From Nodosilinea sp. E11 (GTDB lineage Bacteria > Cyanobacteriota > Cyanobacteriia > Phormidesmidales > Phormidesmidaceae): DNA of 64,000 nucleotides. How positions within the stretch are numbered: position 1 is the stretch's first letter; each line of letters begins with the position of its first letter. Where the stretch lies: the NCBI RefSeq assembly GCF_032813545.1, contig NZ_CP136520.1:304001-368000 (forward strand), given 5' to 3'. A program made the position numbers and the translations under genes. Shown in pieces: positions 24,786-31,869 of the stretch. The notes beneath the pieces are model-generated. The model was not told the DNA's origin, made no database searches, and worked only from the letters and a program-made list of their open reading frames with translations.

Positions 24786-26402
24786 ATGGCCAAAACACTC
24801 TTATCTGCGCAGAATCTCAGCTACGGGTTTGACCCGGCATCTTTGCTGTTTGAGCCCATTAACCTCAGTATTCAGGTCGGCGATCGCGTCGCCCTGGTAG
24901 GGCGCAACGGCAGTGGCAAATCTACCTTAATAAAAATTCTGGCAGGGCACCTACAACCTACGCTAGGAACCGTTTCGCGGTACGGATCGCTAGCCTACGT
25001 ACCCCAAGCCAGCACCCTGGGGCCGACGGAGCCGACGGAGACCATTCTAGACACCCTTAGTGCTGCCTCAGAAGACTGGTGGTTTATCGACGAGTGCTTG
25101 CGGACTCAGTTCGAGACCCATTTAGATTTATCGCTGCCCACCGCTAGCTTGAGCGGTGGCGAACTGACCAAGCTGCTGCTGGCGATCGCCCTCGCGCCCG
25201 CCCCAGATATTCTGTTGCTCGATGAACCCACCAATCATCTAGATCTACTGGCTTTAGATCACCTCCGCCTCTGCCTGGAGCGGTTTCAGGGAGCGGTGGT
25301 GTTGGTCTCCCACAAGCCTCACTTTCTCGACCAGGTGGCCTCCACTACCTGGGAACTCACGCCTCAAGGGCTGAATGAATACGGCGGCAACTACACCCAC
25401 TACCGCGAGCAAAAGCAAGCCTGCCAACGAGCAGCAGAACGCTCCCATGAGGTGGCCAGAAAAGCCCTAAAACGTGCCCAGGCGACAGCCCAAGCCGAGC
25501 AAAAACGAGCGGCCCAATCCCAACGAGGGGGTAAGCAAAAAGCTGAGAGTAGTGGCATGGGCAAGATGGCCCAGCATTATTTTGCCAATCGGGCCTCGGG
25601 CACGGCAGGCACGGCGGCTAAGCGCAATCAAGCGGCCGTGGAGCAAGCGGTTCGACAGGTGGCCCAGACCAAGGTGAGAACTACCAAGGCCACCACCATT
25701 CACCTGGCGGAAACCAGTCAAAAGCGCCGCACGTTACTAGAGATTCGCGATGGCCACCTCAGGGTCGGGGAGAGCGTGCTGGTCCGGGAGCTTCAGCTGC
25801 AAGTGGTTGTGGGCGATCGGATGGCGATCGCCGGGGCCAACGGCTCTGGCAAGTCCAGCTTGGTTAAAGCCATCTTTGCCACGGTTGAAACCGAGTCAAT
25901 CCGGCTCGATGCGGCTGACCTGCGCCTGGCCGACCCTCTCGAGGTGGTGTACCTCGATCAGACCTATGAGTTGATTGATCGCCACGACAGCGTGTTGGGC
26001 AACATGCAAGCCACTAACCCGGCTCTGCCCTACCAACACCTGCGCCAGCAGCTGGGGCATTTCCTATTCTTTGACCAGGCGGTAGACAAACCCGCCTCGG
26101 CCCTGAGCGGGGGAGAACTGGCCCGACTAGCCCTGGCCATGATCAGCATTGCCAACCTTGACCTGCTAATTTTAGATGAGCCCACCAACAATTTAGATAT
26201 TGAAACGGTTGAGACGATGATTGGGGCCATCAATGACTACCGGGGTGCGCTGTGGGTGATTTCTCACGATCTGGATTTTTTAAGCCAAATTGAGATCGAC
26301 CGAGCGTTTCAGCTCAAGCACCAAACCCTTCAGCTCATGAACGCTCTGCCCCAGGCCACCAATGATGCGTGTTCAATACCGGGGTGCCCTGGCGATTCCT
26401 GA
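24786..26402 (+). CDS. ABC-F family ATP-binding protein
   Basis: A 538-aa soluble protein with two ABC domains and no TM segment. Domain 1 has Walker A ALVGRNGSGKSTLI (about residues 36-49), the signature SLSGGE (about 122) and ILLLDEPTNHLDL. Domain 2 has IAGANGSGKSSLV (about 350), SALSGGELARL and LLILDEPTNNLDIE. The roughly 85-residue linker is unusually rich in Ala, Gln and Lys (about 205-300). ABC-F proteins act on the ribosome; some give antibiotic resistance by target protection and others tune translation. Its stop overlaps the next start (TGATG), so the AlkD-like gene is coupled. Confidence 0.92.
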   Translation: MAKTLLSAQNLSYGFDPASLLFEPINLSIQVGDRVALVGRNGSGKSTLIKILAGHLQPTLGTVSRYGSLAYVPQASTLGPTEPTETILDTLSAASEDWWFIDECLRTQFETHLDLSLPTASLSGGELTKLLLAIALAPAPDILLLDEPTNHLDLLALDHLRLCLERFQGAVVLVSHKPHFLDQVASTTWELTPQGLNEYGGNYTHYREQKQACQRAAERSHEVARKALKRAQATAQAEQKRAAQSQRGGKQKAESSGMGKMAQHYFANRASGTAGTAAKRNQAAVEQAVRQVAQTKVRTTKATTIHLAETSQKRRTLLEIRDGHLRVGESVLVRELQLQVVVGDRMAIAGANGSGKSSLVKAIFATVETESIRLDAADLRLADPLEVVYLDQTYELIDRHDSVLGNMQATNPALPYQHLRQQLGHFLFFDQAVDKPASALSGGELARLALAMISIANLDLLILDEPTNNLDIETVETMIGAINDYRGALWVISHDLDFLSQIEIDRAFQLKHQTLQLMNALPQATNDACSIPGCPGDS

Positions 26403-27106
26403 TGTCTTTAGCAATGGATACCTATCTTCATAACCTCAGAAGACTTTTTGAGTCGCAGGCAAACCCTGACAGAGCCTTGCCGATGAAGCAATACATGCGG
26501 AACCAGTTTGAGTATTTGGGTATCCAGAGCCCTCAGCAAAAGGTTCTCCTGAAGCAGTTCATCTCAGACTATGGATTGCCTGAACGTGAACGACTAGACT
26601 CTGTCGTGCGGGAACTCTGGGATTGGCCGGCAAGAGAGTACCAATATGCAGCTCTTACGTTTCTGGACAAGTTACAAAAACAACTTGCCCCAGATGTGAT
26701 TCCTCTGCTGCATCACTTGATTGTGACGAAGTCTTGGTGGGACACAGTAGACTCTATCGCCAGCCATCATGTGGGAAAACTGTTGAAGCAGTATCCTGAC
26801 ATTAGAGATGATGTAATTGATCAATGGCGAAAATCCGACAACCTCTGGTTACGCCGCACTACGATTCTGTTTCAGCTTGGATACAAGGGTGATACTGACG
26901 AAAGTTTACTATTCTCTTTGATTCGGGAAAACCAGGCTGATACCGAATTTTTCATTCAAAAGGCGATTGGCTGGGCACTTCGGGAATATTCCAAGACAGC
27001 TCCTGATGCTGTGCTGGCGTTTGTTGAGCAGGAACACTTAGCAGCACTGAGCAAACGGGAAGCTTTGAAGTGGATGAAGTCAAAGGAAACTATTCATGGC
27101 TTTTGA
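26402..27106 (+). CDS. DNA alkylation repair (AlkD-like HEAT-repeat) protein
   Basis: A 234-aa all-helical protein of the AlkD family, excising N3/N7-alkylated purines by base-capture. MKQYMRNQFEYLGIQSPQQK (about residues 24-43), LWDWPAREYQYAALTFLDKL, SWWDTVDSIASHHVGKLL and QKAIGWALREYSKTAPDAVL are hallmarks, with W, D and R residues at the DNA-facing groove. The ATG at 26402 overlaps the upstream TGA (TGATG); MDTYL at 26414 is the alternative start. It forms a two-gene unit with the ABC-F gene. Confidence 0.92.
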   Translation: MSLAMDTYLHNLRRLFESQANPDRALPMKQYMRNQFEYLGIQSPQQKVLLKQFISDYGLPERERLDSVVRELWDWPAREYQYAALTFLDKLQKQLAPDVIPLLHHLIVTKSWWDTVDSIASHHVGKLLKQYPDIRDDVIDQWRKSDNLWLRRTTILFQLGYKGDTDESLLFSLIRENQADTEFFIQKAIGWALREYSKTAPDAVLAFVEQEHLAALSKREALKWMKSKETIHGF

Positions 27107-27535
27107 GATAGCAGAGCATCTGGCTTTGGGGCAGCCGCTCAGGGCAGAGCGCCCTTTCGCTTTTACTCATTACCGATGGGCATTTCTCTAATCAGAGCAG
27201 AGCATCACCTCATAGAACCAGGCATCTTCAGTATCATTGGCCGTCTCAACGACTGAGATCACATCTTCTAGCGTAGACCGTGCTTGTTCTACAAGAACTC
27301 ACCAGGTAGTGAGGTTAGTAGATCGAATCGCGAAATTCTAGTCAGTGGTACTTTTCATAGCGTGGCAAGTTCGCATGAGTGAACCATGACTCTATAAAGT
27401 TAGCATTCCAGTGAAATTTTCTATCACCACTTTCAAATTATTAGATAGAGTAGAAAAGAAGTCCTAAAAGACTCCAGAATATTTTTCTGTGGGTCATTTA
27501 GCATTTTGCCCTGTTTTCTGTGGATAGTCAAAATT
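27107..27535. other. intergenic, 430 bp, upstream of cyAbrB
   Basis: Mostly AT-rich in the last 200 bp, as expected for the promoter region of a cyAbrB gene. On the minus strand, 27191-27300 reads LVEQARSTLEDVISVVETAN DTEDAWFYEVMLCSD then stop, with an upstream stop in frame. It looks like the 3' remnant of an unidentified small gene. No RNA gene recognised. Confidence 0.4.
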
Positions 27536-27925
27536 ATGGCAGTGAAAGAGAAAGAAGCGTTGGTTGGCAAAGAGCTTCTGGCCAAGGTCAAAGAGAATGA
27601 CGGGTTGAGCAAGCGAGAACTCGCTAGAGAGTGCGGCTACTACACCGTAGGCAAGGATGGACAGACTAGGGTAACGCTAGCCGAGTTCTATGATGCGTTG
27701 CTGTCGGCAAAGGGGATTCAGCTTGAACCTGAGAAAAGCAAAGATGGTAGAGGTCGGGAAGCATCCTATACCGTCACTGTTCACAAGAATGGTCAAATTG
27801 TGATTGGGGCGGCCTATACGAAAGAAATGGGCCTCAAGTCTGGGGATGAGTTTCAGATCAAGCTGGGCTACAAGCACATGCGATTGGTCAAGCTAGGCGA
27901 AGATGGCAACGAAGACGAAGCTTAA
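27536..27925 (+). CDS. cyAbrB-type transcriptional regulator
   Basis: A 129-aa member of the cyanobacterial AbrB family. The N-terminal part has LVGKELLAKVKENDGLSKRE and CGYYTVGKDGQTRVTLAEFY. The C-terminal AbrB swapped-hairpin DNA-binding domain is VHKNGQIVIGAAYTKEMGLK SGDEFQIKLGYKHMRLV. The GRGREASY linker resembles cyAbrB2-type proteins. These proteins regulate carbon and nitrogen metabolism globally and bind DNA broadly. Start at MAVKEK, in line with family length. Confidence 0.93.
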   Translation: MAVKEKEALVGKELLAKVKENDGLSKRELARECGYYTVGKDGQTRVTLAEFYDALLSAKGIQLEPEKSKDGRGREASYTVTVHKNGQIVIGAAYTKEMGLKSGDEFQIKLGYKHMRLVKLGEDGNEDEA

Positions 27926-28106
27926 TGGGTAGGTGATTCGACACTCCGGGGGAGTGGCGTTGCCAGCGTAGGGTGAATGACTGAGCGCCTTCGGTATAGT
28001 TCTGAAGGCTATGCTGCTAAATGTCATTGGCCCTTGCGATCGCATGCAATTTTTTCTATTGAAGGCTTCCTGTTCACCGAGTTACAAGCATCTACCTTAA
28101 ACAGCA

Positions 28107-28147
28107 AAATCTCCTAGGACATTCATTAGCCTAGGAGGTTTTGTTGT
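28107..28147. terminator. hairpin terminator between cyAbrB and rhodanese genes
   Basis: An 8-bp perfect stem CTCCTAGG / CCTAGGAG flanked by A-run and T-run (AAAAT ... TTTTG), so it can serve convergent transcription from both sides. Loop of 11 nt. Confidence 0.7.
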
Positions 28148-28283
28148 TAAGGGCCATTGCCAAGACAGACGCTGCCGCAGAAGGTGATTGGGTTAGCTTC
28201 CCCCTGCCTCACTAGACTACAGAGCTTGTGAGGTATTCAACGACCTACGACTGTAATGTCACGCCACCCTTTTGGAGGAGTGT

Positions 28284-28640
28284 TTACACACCTTCAAAAG
28301 GGTATTTAGCTGCTTTCCAGGCTGGCAAGCCACCCTTTAGCTCAGCAACACGCTGGTATCCAGCCGTCCTCAATTGGTTGGCCGCCTCAGCGGTCACAGC
28401 CTCAGAATTGCCATAAATATAAATATCGCGCTCTTTCTCAAGACTGCCACCAATCGCAGCGGTCAGAGTCAGCAAAGGCATAGAGACTGAACCCTGAATC
28501 CGAGTTTCATTGAAATCTGCCCGATCTCGCACATCAATGATGGTCAATGCAGGCTCACCCCAGTCAAGACGAGACTTGAGCTCCTGAGCTGTTGCCTGAG
28601 GCTTGAGGGTAGGAGGAAATGCAGTGGCAAAAGCGTTCAT
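28284..28640 (-). CDS. rhodanese-fold protein lacking the catalytic Cys
   Basis: A 118-aa single rhodanese domain: LTIIDVRDRADFNETRIQGS (about residues 33-52) is the standard CH2A region and AELKGGLPAWKAAKYPFE the C-terminal motif. The active-site loop normally reads YC.SG.RS, but here it is IYIYGNSEAVTAEAA, with no Cys anywhere in the loop. Sulfur transfer is therefore unlikely; such proteins bind partners or sense. It is convergent with cyAbrB across a shared terminator. Confidence 0.88.
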   Translation of the reverse strand: MNAFATAFPPTLKPQATAQELKSRLDWGEPALTIIDVRDRADFNETRIQGSVSMPLLTLTAAIGGSLEKERDIYIYGNSEAVTAEAANQLRTAGYQRVAELKGGLPAWKAAKYPFEGV

Positions 28641-29184
28641 AGAGGAGCCTTAGTTAAGAATGTAAAGACTAACCCCCTTAATGTAACGAACTTTTGAATT
28701 TTATAAAGTTTTCTTGACTATATCTCTGTTTGATTTTACTCAGGCAGCCTGTAGAAATTGCCTTTGGTTTGGCCCTCTCAAAATCAGCATCGTGCTGGCA
28801 CTCATCATGGCCATAGCGGTCATCATCAACCCTATTTACAATCGCCTGGTGCCCGAGGAAGATTCCCCGCCGATCATGGCGATCGCCTCTGTTCGGCAAG
28901 ACTATCTCGTTGGGGCATCCTCTCGCCTAGCCCAGCCGTGACCTGTTATTCCCTGCTGCAAACAACCTCACTGGCCACCCCTGGCCCAGGGGAGTTGCGC
29001 ATAGGTTCCCGCCTCACGCCTTCGCGAGGGCAGGCACTACGCTAGGAATGCCCGGCTTTACCATCTGTTCTCGTAAATCATTTGGGCTAGGCTGGCGCGA
29101 TTGGCTCTAGCAATAGCTGGGTTTATTGGTGCTATAGTGCGAAGTCTAAAACAGTCAGCCAGGCCGCTCGGGCCATCTACAACC
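28641..29184. other. intergenic, 540 bp, no gene supported
   Basis: A plus-strand frame near 28741-28940 encodes a hydrophobic piece (ISIVLALIMAIAVIINPIYN) and might be a remnant of a membrane protein, but there is no clear start, Shine-Dalgarno or family. The remainder before mtnB shows nothing beyond a likely promoter. Confidence 0.4.
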
Positions 29185-29802
29185 ATGGAGTTTCAGGCGA
29201 TCGCGCAATCTTTAGCCGCAGCAGGCCGCTTTTTGGCCAGCCAAGGCTGGGCACCGGCTACCAGCGGCAACTATTCGGCCCGGCTGGCCGAGGGCCAGGT
29301 GGCCATCACCGTCTCGGGGCGCGACAAGGGGCAGCTCACCACCGCCGATATCATGGTGGTTGATGCCGCTGGGCGACCCCTGAGCCCAGGGCTGCGATCG
29401 TCTGCCGAAACCTTGCTGCACACCAGTTTGTACCAGGCCTATCCAGCGGTGGGGGCGGTACTGCACACCCACTCGATCGACTGCGTCAGCCTATCGCGCT
29501 GGCTGCTGGGCCGGGGGCAAGACACCCTGGTGTTAACAAACTATGAACTGCTCAAGGCACTGCCGGGAATTACCACCCATGATGGAGAAGTTGCCCTGCC
29601 GATCGTGGCCAATAGCCAGGATATGGTGGCCTTGAGTGACGCAGTGCTGGGGCGGTTGCAACCGTTGACCTGCCGGGTGGGCTACCTGATTGCCGGCCAC
29701 GGGCTGTATAGCTGGGGGCCTACCATTGCCCAGGCGCAGATGGCGACCGAAGCCCTGGAGGTATTGATCAGCTGTGCCCTACAAGAGGCCCGTCTCGGTT
29801 AG
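29185..29802 (+). CDS. mtnB: methylthioribulose-1-phosphate dehydratase
   Basis: A 205-aa class-II-aldolase-fold enzyme of the methionine salvage pathway, dehydrating methylthioribulose-1-P to diketo-methylthiopentyl-1-P. WAPATSGNYSARL (about residues 20-32) and SGRDKGQLTTADIMVVD are family motifs. The zinc ligands are in VLHTHSIDCVSL (about 93-104), with a later His in GHGLYSWG. The ATG of MEFQAIAQSLAAAGRF at 29185 gives the usual length. It is followed by mtnD (66 bp) and mtnC (107 bp) as a probable operon. Confidence 0.95.
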   Translation: MEFQAIAQSLAAAGRFLASQGWAPATSGNYSARLAEGQVAITVSGRDKGQLTTADIMVVDAAGRPLSPGLRSSAETLLHTSLYQAYPAVGAVLHTHSIDCVSLSRWLLGRGQDTLVLTNYELLKALPGITTHDGEVALPIVANSQDMVALSDAVLGRLQPLTCRVGYLIAGHGLYSWGPTIAQAQMATEALEVLISCALQEARLG

Positions 29803-29867
29803 CGCCAAACCGCCAGCCCGTTCCTTTTTCCCACCCCTAATTTCCACCCCTAAGAGGACACCAATCA

Positions 29868-30419
29868 ATGACCTTACTCCGCATTTTTAGCGACCAGGAT
29901 AGCGCAACTCTACTCGATGAATACCGCGATGCCGATGCGATCGCATCGGCCCTTGCCAGCGCTGGTGTGCGCTTTGAGCAGTGGCAAACCCAGGCTCCTT
30001 TGCCCCAGGCGGCTGAGCCAGAAGCGATCCTCGCCGCCTACGCCAAAGATATCGATCGCATTAAGGCCGAGGGCGGCTACGTCACCGCCGACGTAATTCG
30101 CATGCACCCCGAGCACCCCCAAAGGGCCGAGTTGCGGCAAAAATTTCTGGCTGAGCACATTCACAAAGAAGACGAGGTGCGCTTTTTTGTCGAGGGGCAG
30201 GCGGTGTTTTACCTGCACTTGGGCAACAAAATCTACGCCACCCTCTGCACTGCTGGCGATCTGATCGGCGTGCCCGCCAACACTCCCCACTGGTTTGACA
30301 TGGGCGAGGCCCCCCAGTTTGCTGCCATTCGCCTGTTTTGCAACCCCGAGGGATGGGTGGCCCATTTTACTGATAGCCCCATCGCCCAAGGGTTTCCTGA
30401 GTACTCTGCGTTCGTGTAA
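29868..30419 (+). CDS. mtnD: acireductone dioxygenase
   Basis: A 183-aa cupin enzyme that cleaves acireductone with O2. With Fe it gives the methionine keto-acid precursor and formate; with Ni it gives an off-pathway product. The metal-binding HxHxxxE is in EHIHKEDEVRFFVEGQAVFY (about residues 95-114) and the fourth ligand His in VPANTPHWFDMG (about 140). AGAGG precedes the ATG. It is the middle gene of mtnB-mtnD-mtnC. Confidence 0.95.
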   Translation: MTLLRIFSDQDSATLLDEYRDADAIASALASAGVRFEQWQTQAPLPQAAEPEAILAAYAKDIDRIKAEGGYVTADVIRMHPEHPQRAELRQKFLAEHIHKEDEVRFFVEGQAVFYLHLGNKIYATLCTAGDLIGVPANTPHWFDMGEAPQFAAIRLFCNPEGWVAHFTDSPIAQGFPEYSAFV

Positions 30420-30525
30420 GGCGGTTTCTGGGAAATAATTCCCAGGTGGTGGGCAGTGTCCATCCCACAGCGGCTACAGTCGCTGGCTGCAAGCTGGTGT
30501 CTTCTTCTCTAGAAATCTCTTAACT

Positions 30526-31233
30526 ATGCTTTTACTTGAGGGGCGGCCCATCGGGGCGATCGTGCTCGATATCGAAGGCACCACCACCGACATTGCCTTC
30601 GTTAAAAATACGCTGTTCCCCTACGCCGAGAAGCGACTAGAGGGGTTTATGGCTGAGTTTGCCCCCACTGCCGAGGGGCAGGCAGTGCTCGACCAGGTGC
30701 GCGCTGAGGTGGGCGACCCAGACCTTAGCCAGGAGGCCTGCGTAGCCCAACTGCTGGCCTGGGCCAAAGCCGACCAAAAGGTGACCCCGCTCAAGGCCGT
30801 ACAGGGCCTGATCTGGGACGAGGGTTACCGTGACAAAGCCTACTACAGTCACCTATACGACGATGCCGCCGCCTACATTCAAGAGTGGCATCGGCGGGAA
30901 GTGCCGCTCTATATCTATTCGTCTGGCTCGATCGCAGCCCAAAAACTGCTGTTTGCTCACACCATTAAGGGCGACCTAACTCCCTGCTTTCGGGGCTATT
31001 TTGACACCACTACCGGCTCTAAACTAGAGGCGACTTCTTACCAAAACATCGCCGAGACCCTGGGCATTGTGGCCGCAGAACTGCTGTTTTTGTCTGACCA
31101 TCCCGGTGAGCTAGCGGCGGCGAGGCAGGCGGGCTGGCAGGTGTGCGCGGTGCAGCGCCCCGGCACGCCAGATTTTGCCGAGAGCCTCCGGGTAGTGACC
31201 GATTTTAGCCAACTGCCGCTGACCTTCAGTTAG
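30526..31233 (+). CDS. mtnC: acireductone synthase (enolase-phosphatase E1)
   Basis: A 235-aa HAD-superfamily enzyme that enolises diketo-methylthiopentyl-1-P and then removes the phosphate. Motif I is VLDIEGTTTDIAFVKNTLFP (about residues 10-29) with the nucleophile Asp; motif II is YIYSSGSIAAQKLL; motif III/IV is LLFLSDHPGELAAARQAGW. It supplies the substrate of MtnD directly. mtnA, mtnK/mtnN and the terminal transaminase are not in this window. Confidence 0.95.
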   Translation: MLLLEGRPIGAIVLDIEGTTTDIAFVKNTLFPYAEKRLEGFMAEFAPTAEGQAVLDQVRAEVGDPDLSQEACVAQLLAWAKADQKVTPLKAVQGLIWDEGYRDKAYYSHLYDDAAAYIQEWHRREVPLYIYSSGSIAAQKLLFAHTIKGDLTPCFRGYFDTTTGSKLEATSYQNIAETLGIVAAELLFLSDHPGELAAARQAGWQVCAVQRPGTPDFAESLRVVTDFSQLPLTFS

Positions 31234-31307
31234 GCAGTGGAAAGAGGTGTCGGGTGTTGAGTACACGGAGTCAGGTCCAAGGTGCCAAACAAGACCGTAC
31301 CCCCCAT

Positions 31308-31416
31308 CGTTCCCACGCTCCGCGTGGAGACGCCACTTCTGGCGCTCCAGCGCCCAGGGTATAGACGACGCTAGAGCGTCTGGGGGCACGTCTCGACGCT
31401 TTAGCGTCAGGACGAT
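31308..31416. repeat. REP-like palindrome cluster, left copy
   Basis: About 109 bp made of four successive short palindromes: CCACGCTCCGCGTGG, GGCGCTCCAGCGCC, GACGCTAGAGCGTC and GACGCTTTAGCGTC. The same order and spacing recurs as a direct repeat at 31754-31862, with the transposase remnant between them. Confidence 0.8.
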
Positions 31417-31420
31417 TGTT

Positions 31421-31636
31421 TCAGTACCAGGGGTCAACGGCGATTAGGCCTGGTTCACCGAGATAGTTGCGGGCACTAGAATAACGCCAATGCTTGGGGC
31501 TATCTACATAACCCCGCTTGACTGGATTGTTGTGAATGTACTCTAGCTTTTGCCGCATCATGGCCTCATTGAACAATAGCCCCAGCTGTTCAACAGTATC
31601 TCGACGGCTTCGGGCCGGGTAAAGACTGGCAGCCAC
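31421..31636 (-). pseudogene. REP-associated tyrosine transposase (Y1 Tnp), C-terminal remnant
   Basis: The frame ends QKLEYIHNNPVKRGYVDSPK HWRYSSARNYLGE, which is the very conserved C-terminal motif of RAYT/IS200-like Y1 transposases. The N-terminal HUH catalytic part is missing or out of frame. It is flanked by two matching palindrome clusters, the usual companions of RAYTs, which may have mobilised them. Confidence 0.85.
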
Positions 31637-31753
31637 TCCACTACGGTACAGGTAAGAAAGTGAGGGGCATCGGGTTCGGTAATGACGTAGCGACTGCGAC
31701 CGATAGCAAGTGCTCTAATTCTGCTGCCCTAGGTTGCCCTCCATCCCTCCCCT

Positions 31754-31862
31754 CGTTTCCACGCGGAGCGTGGGAACGCCGCCCGTGGCGCTCCAGCGCC
31801 CTGGAGTAGATGACGCTGGAGCGTCTGGGGGGCAGGTCTCGACGCGCTAGCGTCGGGACGAT
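31754..31862. repeat. REP-like palindrome cluster, right copy
   Basis: About 109 bp with the same four palindromes as 31308-31416 (here CCACGCGGAGCGTGG, GGCGCTCCAGCGCC, GACGCTGGAGCGTC, GACGCGCTAGCGTC). The loop bases differ while stems are kept, which points to selection for hairpins. Confidence 0.8.
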
Positions 31863-31869
31863 GAGCCGA

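Noticed and set aside
28714..28941. 75-codon hydrophobic plus-strand frame
   Set aside because: No Shine-Dalgarno, no family and an opposite-strand open frame; could be a remnant but not supported as a gene.
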